From contig JBBRSC010000137.1 of assembly GCA_038245795.1 (NCBI GenBank), positions 1-8,928 on the forward strand: DNA of 8,928 nucleotides. Reading direction: 5' to 3'. Positions 5,521 through 8,928 of this stretch are shown one piece after another (positions within the stretch are counted from its first letter, which is position 1; each line of letters begins with the position of its first letter). Under the pieces are notes generated by a model. That model did no database searches and was not told where the DNA came from. It was given only the letters and a program-made list of their open reading frames with translations. The position numbers and the translations under genes are program-made. The stretch comes from JBBRSC01 sp038245795 (GTDB lineage: Bacteria > Actinomycetota > Acidimicrobiia > Acidimicrobiales > Microtrichaceae).

Positions 5521-7023
5521 ATGAACCCTGAGCAGCACTTCGCAGCAATCGAGACCATCGAGTCGGCGCTCACAGATTCGATGTTCGAGCGCCAGGTCGA
5601 GATGGTGCTGACCCATCCCTCACTCAATACGTATCGGGCCGCCAGCTGCGACGGTGCCGTCACCTTTCAACGCACCGTCGGACCGGATCAGCGTTGGTCG
5701 TTCTCGAAGATCTCTGTGAGCGGTCGCGATCCGATCGCCAACGGGGCGACCGATCAATTTGTCGGCCACACCAACGAACGGGCGCAGCGGTATCCACATC
5801 GGACCGTCAACGCGTACCCCCACGCTTATGACTCGATCGCTCAGTTCTTCGACAGCGAACACGCCCCTGACCTGCTCGCCACCCACACCTCGTCCCACCA
5901 TTTCGATTCGCATCTCGGCCAGCACGGATCGCTCGGGGTCGTGCAGGCTCGCGCTCCGTTCCTAGCGGCGGGCGCCGGGGTCCGCGCCGATGGCGTCGTC
6001 GATCGATCAACGCGCACCGTTCACGTGGCACCGACCATCGCGGCGCTCCTCGATCTGGAATTCCATCCCGACGCCGTGGGTCCCACCGGCGAGCCTCGAT
6101 CCGACGGTCGATTGCTCCGACAGGACGGCGACCCGGAAACATCGATCCTGACGGGCGACCGCGCCGAACATGTGGTCGTGTTCCTGCTCGATGGCTGCAA
6201 CGCCAACCTGCTGTTCGACGTGATCGACGCCGGTGAAGCGCCTCATCTTGCCAGCATCGTCGAACGGGGTACCGCCTACCGCCACGGCATGTTCGCCTCG
6301 ATGCCAACGGCCACCCTCGCCAATCACACCACCGCAGTGACCGGCGCCCATCCGGGCCACTCGGGTGTACTGCACAACACGTGGCACGATCGGAACAGGT
6401 CGACCACGCCAGACCTGCTATCGATGCGGGAGATGTTCACGGCCATGGTGCACCTCGATCCGTCGGTGGAGACGTTGTTCTCTGCGGTGCACCGAAGCCG
6501 GCCGGGTGCGTTCTGTACTGCGACCTTCGAGTTCTGCGACACCGGCGCCGATCACAGCTCGTTCGGCGAGTTCCGCTCAGGCAGCATCCCCGCCATGCCG
6601 GACTTCGACACCATTGCGCACGTCGACCCAGTGTCCGCCGAGTCGTCCGATCAGTACCGGTTCATGTCCGCCATCGATCACACGAGCGCCGCGCAAACCG
6701 TTGATGCCTGGCGACAGTCCGACGGGAATCCGCTCCCGACCCTGAGCTGGTGTGCACTCGCCATCACCGACGAAGCCGGTCACGAGTCAGGTCCCCATGG
6801 GCTGGCGGCACGGGCTGCGGTTCGCGACAGCGACGCTCGCATCGGCGATGTCCTGGCAGCGGTCGAGGCTGCCGGGGCACTCGAGAGCACCGCCATCATC
6901 GTGATCGCGGATCACGGCATGGAACAGAACGATCCCGACAACACGCTCCGTTGGGATGACACCCTGAACACCCTCGGCATCGAGCATCTCGATGTGGGCC
7001 AGGGCATGATCTACCTTCGCTGA
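5521..7023 (+). CDS. Alkaline-phosphatase-superfamily phosphodiesterase with permuted motif order
   Basis: A 500-residue protein without signal peptide or membrane segment. Residues 215-470 carry the core motifs of type I phosphodiesterase/nucleotide pyrophosphatase enzymes: metal ligand Asp224 in LLDG, nucleophile Thr265 in MPTATLANHTTAVTGAHPGH, Asp417 and His421 in ITDEAGHESG, and Asp464-His465 in VIADHGM. The protein ends only 35 residues after DHG. The missing last part of the fold appears at the N terminus: DSIAQFF and PDLLATHT (104-123), HLGQHGSLG with His135 as the third His ligand, APFLAAGAGV (145-154) and RTVHVAPTIAALLDL (165-179). Each motif occurs once and the length is that of a single domain, pointing to circular permutation. 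Start 5521 is preferred over an in-frame ATG at 5491; neither has a clear ribosome-binding site. It is the first gene of an operon with an AMP-binding enzyme. The substrate (nucleotide, phospholipid, phospho- or sulfo-ester) is unknown. Confidence 0.88.
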   Translation: MNPEQHFAAIETIESALTDSMFERQVEMVLTHPSLNTYRAASCDGAVTFQRTVGPDQRWSFSKISVSGRDPIANGATDQFVGHTNERAQRYPHRTVNAYPHAYDSIAQFFDSEHAPDLLATHTSSHHFDSHLGQHGSLGVVQARAPFLAAGAGVRADGVVDRSTRTVHVAPTIAALLDLEFHPDAVGPTGEPRSDGRLLRQDGDPETSILTGDRAEHVVVFLLDGCNANLLFDVIDAGEAPHLASIVERGTAYRHGMFASMPTATLANHTTAVTGAHPGHSGVLHNTWHDRNRSTTPDLLSMREMFTAMVHLDPSVETLFSAVHRSRPGAFCTATFEFCDTGADHSSFGEFRSGSIPAMPDFDTIAHVDPVSAESSDQYRFMSAIDHTSAAQTVDAWRQSDGNPLPTLSWCALAITDEAGHESGPHGLAARAAVRDSDARIGDVLAAVEAAGALESTAIIVIADHGMEQNDPDNTLRWDDTLNTLGIEHLDVGQGMIYLR

Positions 7024-7024
7024 C

Positions 7025-8440
7025 ATGTTGGATCACATCGTTCGCGAGGCGGCACACCGTTTCGGCGAGCGACCCGTGTACATCGGCGCCGGTGGCCCCT
7101 TGACCTACCGTCAGCTCGACGAGCGAAGCAATCGGGTTGCGGGCGGTTTCTCCCAGCGGGGAATCGGACCCGGAATGATGGTCGCGTTGACCCGCCCCAG
7201 CGACGCCGACTACCTCGTGGTGCTCGCCGCCATCGCCAAGATTGGAGCCATCTCCGTCGGCATCAACCCCTCGTTGGCGGCCACCGAGCAGGCCGCCTTG
7301 ATCGAGTTTCTCCAACCAGACCTGGAGGTGGGCGTCGACACCGAACTCCGCGAGGGGGCGACTCGGCCAGCGCTCGAGCCGGACCCGGAACGGATCGCCA
7401 CGATCGTGTGCACCTCGGGCACGACCGGCTTGCCGAAAGCCGCCTGGTTTCGCAGTCGCGAGTTGGCCGCCATACGCGACATCGACCTCGGAGCCGCGTC
7501 CCGAGTGTGGGGCAATGGCAGCCCAATGCTCGCCTCCACCCAGTTCAGCCACATCGGCATCAGCACCAAGTTGAGCTGGTATCTCCAGACCGGGTCGACC
7601 CTCGTGCGAGTCGAACCCTGGCGGGCCGACGATGTGCTGCGAGCCGTCGCAGCGCATCGAATCGCCTCGATCGGTGGCGTTGCGCCCCAGATGGCCTTGC
7701 TCCTGCGATCATCGCTGATCGACTCGCTCGATCTCTCGTGTGTCCGATCGTTCATCGTGGGTGGGGCGCTGTCCACACCGGCGCTGGTCCAGCAGGTAAC
7801 CGAGCGCTTTGGCGCCCGGTATTCGATTCGGTACTCCTCGACAGAATCGGGCGGCGTCGGATTGGGGACCGACCCCGACGGAGATGTCGACGAGGTGACT
7901 TCGAGCATTGGCCGGCCGCGGTTCGGGGTCGAAGCGCGCCTCGTCGACTCCGATGGAACGGTCCTTGCCGATGGCCAGACCGGCGAACTCTGCCTCCGGA
8001 GCGCGGCGCAGATGGTCGGATACTGGAACGCGCCCGAGGCAACCGAGGCCACCATTCGCGACGGTTGGATCCACAGCGGCGATCTGGCGGTTCGTGAGCC
8101 GAACGGGATCTACCGTCTCCGCGGTCGCATCAAGGAGCAGTACGTTCGGGGCGGTTACAACGTGGCGCCCGCCGAGGTCGAGGCGGTGTTGTCGAGTCAT
8201 CCGTTGGTCCGCGATCTCGCCATCTCATCGAGACCGAGCGACGTCATGGGTGAGATCGGCGTAGCAATAGTGGTGGCATCGGACCCCTGCCGTCCGCCCA
8301 CCCTCGACGAGTTGCGGACGCTGGGATCGGGGCGACTCGCAGGTTGGAAGCTGCCCGAAGCGCTCGTGATCGTGGACGCCTTGCCACTGACCGCTATGCA
8401 GAAATTGGATCGGGCAGCATTGCTCCGAATCGCCCGGTAA
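7025..8440 (+). CDS. AMP-binding acyl-CoA synthetase-like enzyme (ANL superfamily)
   Basis: A 471-residue adenylate-forming enzyme, shorter than the usual 500-560, mainly through compact loops. It activates a carboxylic acid with ATP to an acyl-adenylate and usually transfers it to CoA. The P-loop CTSGTTGLPK is at 129-138, YSSTESGG at 270-277, and the ATP-ribose motif GWIHSGDLA at 347-355. The hinge is RGRIKEQYVRGGYN (366-379), with KE where KD is usual, followed by PAEVE (382-386). Near the C terminus PLTAMQKLDR (454-463) keeps the catalytic Lys460 but replaces the common Gly before it with Gln. Both the N-terminal and the small C-terminal domain are present. The ATG follows the phosphodiesterase stop by one base (TGACATG) with no ribosome-binding site, so translation is probably coupled. 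The acid substrate cannot be read from the sequence. Confidence 0.92.
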   Translation: MLDHIVREAAHRFGERPVYIGAGGPLTYRQLDERSNRVAGGFSQRGIGPGMMVALTRPSDADYLVVLAAIAKIGAISVGINPSLAATEQAALIEFLQPDLEVGVDTELREGATRPALEPDPERIATIVCTSGTTGLPKAAWFRSRELAAIRDIDLGAASRVWGNGSPMLASTQFSHIGISTKLSWYLQTGSTLVRVEPWRADDVLRAVAAHRIASIGGVAPQMALLLRSSLIDSLDLSCVRSFIVGGALSTPALVQQVTERFGARYSIRYSSTESGGVGLGTDPDGDVDEVTSSIGRPRFGVEARLVDSDGTVLADGQTGELCLRSAAQMVGYWNAPEATEATIRDGWIHSGDLAVREPNGIYRLRGRIKEQYVRGGYNVAPAEVEAVLSSHPLVRDLAISSRPSDVMGEIGVAIVVASDPCRPPTLDELRTLGSGRLAGWKLPEALVIVDALPLTAMQKLDRAALLRIAR

Positions 8441-8449
8441 CTTCTGTCG

Positions 8450-8928
8450 ATGGCAGACGACGTCTTCCCCGATCGCGACATGGACCATGTCGACAAGATC
8501 GCGTGGGTCATCGAGACGAACGGTTGGTGCGCCGAGCCGATCGCCGCCATCGAAGACCCGCCGCGGCCCGGCTACACCTACTCGATCGGGTTCGAATCCA
8601 CCTACGACCATCCCGAGGTGGCGATCTTCGGCCTGCAACCGGTCGCCGCCCGGGGACTGATGGAGATGATGGCCGAGTATCTCGGTGCCGGTGGACATCT
8701 ACCCGAAGGTGTGTTCGTCGGACTGCTCGACAACGACCTGCCATCGGCGCTACTCCCGATGCCATCCGAGGAGACTGAGGGACTCTTCGACACGGCAGAG
8801 GCCTTCTACCGTGGCGGTGGGTTCCGAATGAGTCAGTTCGTGTGGCCCGATCGTAACGGCCTGCTTCCCTGGAACGAGGGCTACGACGAGAGGTTGCGGC
8901 TCGCGCAACCGGTCATCGGGCTGCTCCC
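8450..8928 (+). CDS. DUF4262 family protein, C-terminal end cut off
   Basis: The frame is open from the ATG at 8450 to the right edge, giving 159 residues without a stop. Recognisable parts are the N-terminal helix with GWCAEPI (25-31), YTYSIGFE (42-49), HPEVAIFGL (54-62), and QFVWPDRNGLLPWNEGYD (129-146) followed by AQPVIGLL. This order is typical of DUF4262, a family of unknown function common in actinobacteria and proteobacteria, and the QP near the end suggests only a few residues are missing. It has no signal peptide or membrane segment. It begins nine bases after the AMP-binding gene, so it is probably the third gene of that operon, although no clear ribosome-binding site is seen. An in-frame ATG at 8480 is an alternative start. 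Confidence 0.85.
   Translation, partial: MADDVFPDRDMDHVDKIAWVIETNGWCAEPIAAIEDPPRPGYTYSIGFESTYDHPEVAIFGLQPVAARGLMEMMAEYLGAGGHLPEGVFVGLLDNDLPSALLPMPSEETEGLFDTAEAFYRGGGFRMSQFVWPDRNGLLPWNEGYDERLRLAQPVIGLL

Noticed and set aside
6896..8055. Two long overlapping minus-strand open frames opposite the phosphodiesterase and AMP-binding genes
   Set aside because: Long antisense frames are common in GC-rich coding DNA; these show no domain, and the sense genes carry full catalytic motifs.

Overview
The window reads as part of a GC-rich actinobacterial chromosome. The evidence is strong G/C preference at third codon positions, DUF2505 and DUF4262 proteins, TANNNT-type -10 boxes, one probable leaderless start, a GTG start, and CoA/lipid enzymes next to TetR regulators. 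An acidimicrobial or mycobacterial-type host fits best, but no rRNA or marker gene proves it. There is no sign of phage, insertion sequence, CRISPR or tRNA.

Left part (1-2003): the 5' end of a family III CoA-transferase gene (minus strand) runs off the left edge. Its promoter carries a perfect 17-bp palindrome over the predicted transcription start. Next is a TetR-family repressor gene (minus), divergent from a quinone-oxidoreductase-like MDR gene (plus). The 68-bp gap between them and the first MDR codons hold a promoter and three 13-bp dyads, so the TetR protein probably controls the MDR gene and perhaps itself.

Middle (2004-4583): a small DUF2505 (START-like) protein gene with its own leader and tandem 3' hairpins comes first. 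About 716 bases with no convincing gene follow, holding a 13-bp-stem hairpin. Then comes a lipoprotein of the Ca2+-dependent phosphoinositide phospholipase C-like family.

Right part (4584-8928): a classical SDR oxidoreductase gene (minus) converges on the phospholipase gene and diverges from a compact plus-strand operon. The operon encodes an alkaline-phosphatase-superfamily phosphodiesterase, an acyl-CoA synthetase-like AMP-binding enzyme starting 1 nt after it, and a DUF4262 protein 9 nt further on that runs off the right edge.

The most unusual item is the phosphodiesterase. The piece that normally forms the C-terminal part of the AlkP fold (HG metal-ligand motif, then APTIAALL) lies at the N terminus. 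The nucleophile and first metal-ligand motifs follow, and the protein ends soon after the DHG motif. Each catalytic motif occurs once, which suggests a natural circular permutation. No function is known for the operon; pairing a phospho- or sulfo-ester hydrolase with an adenylate-forming enzyme is the most interesting lead in the window.
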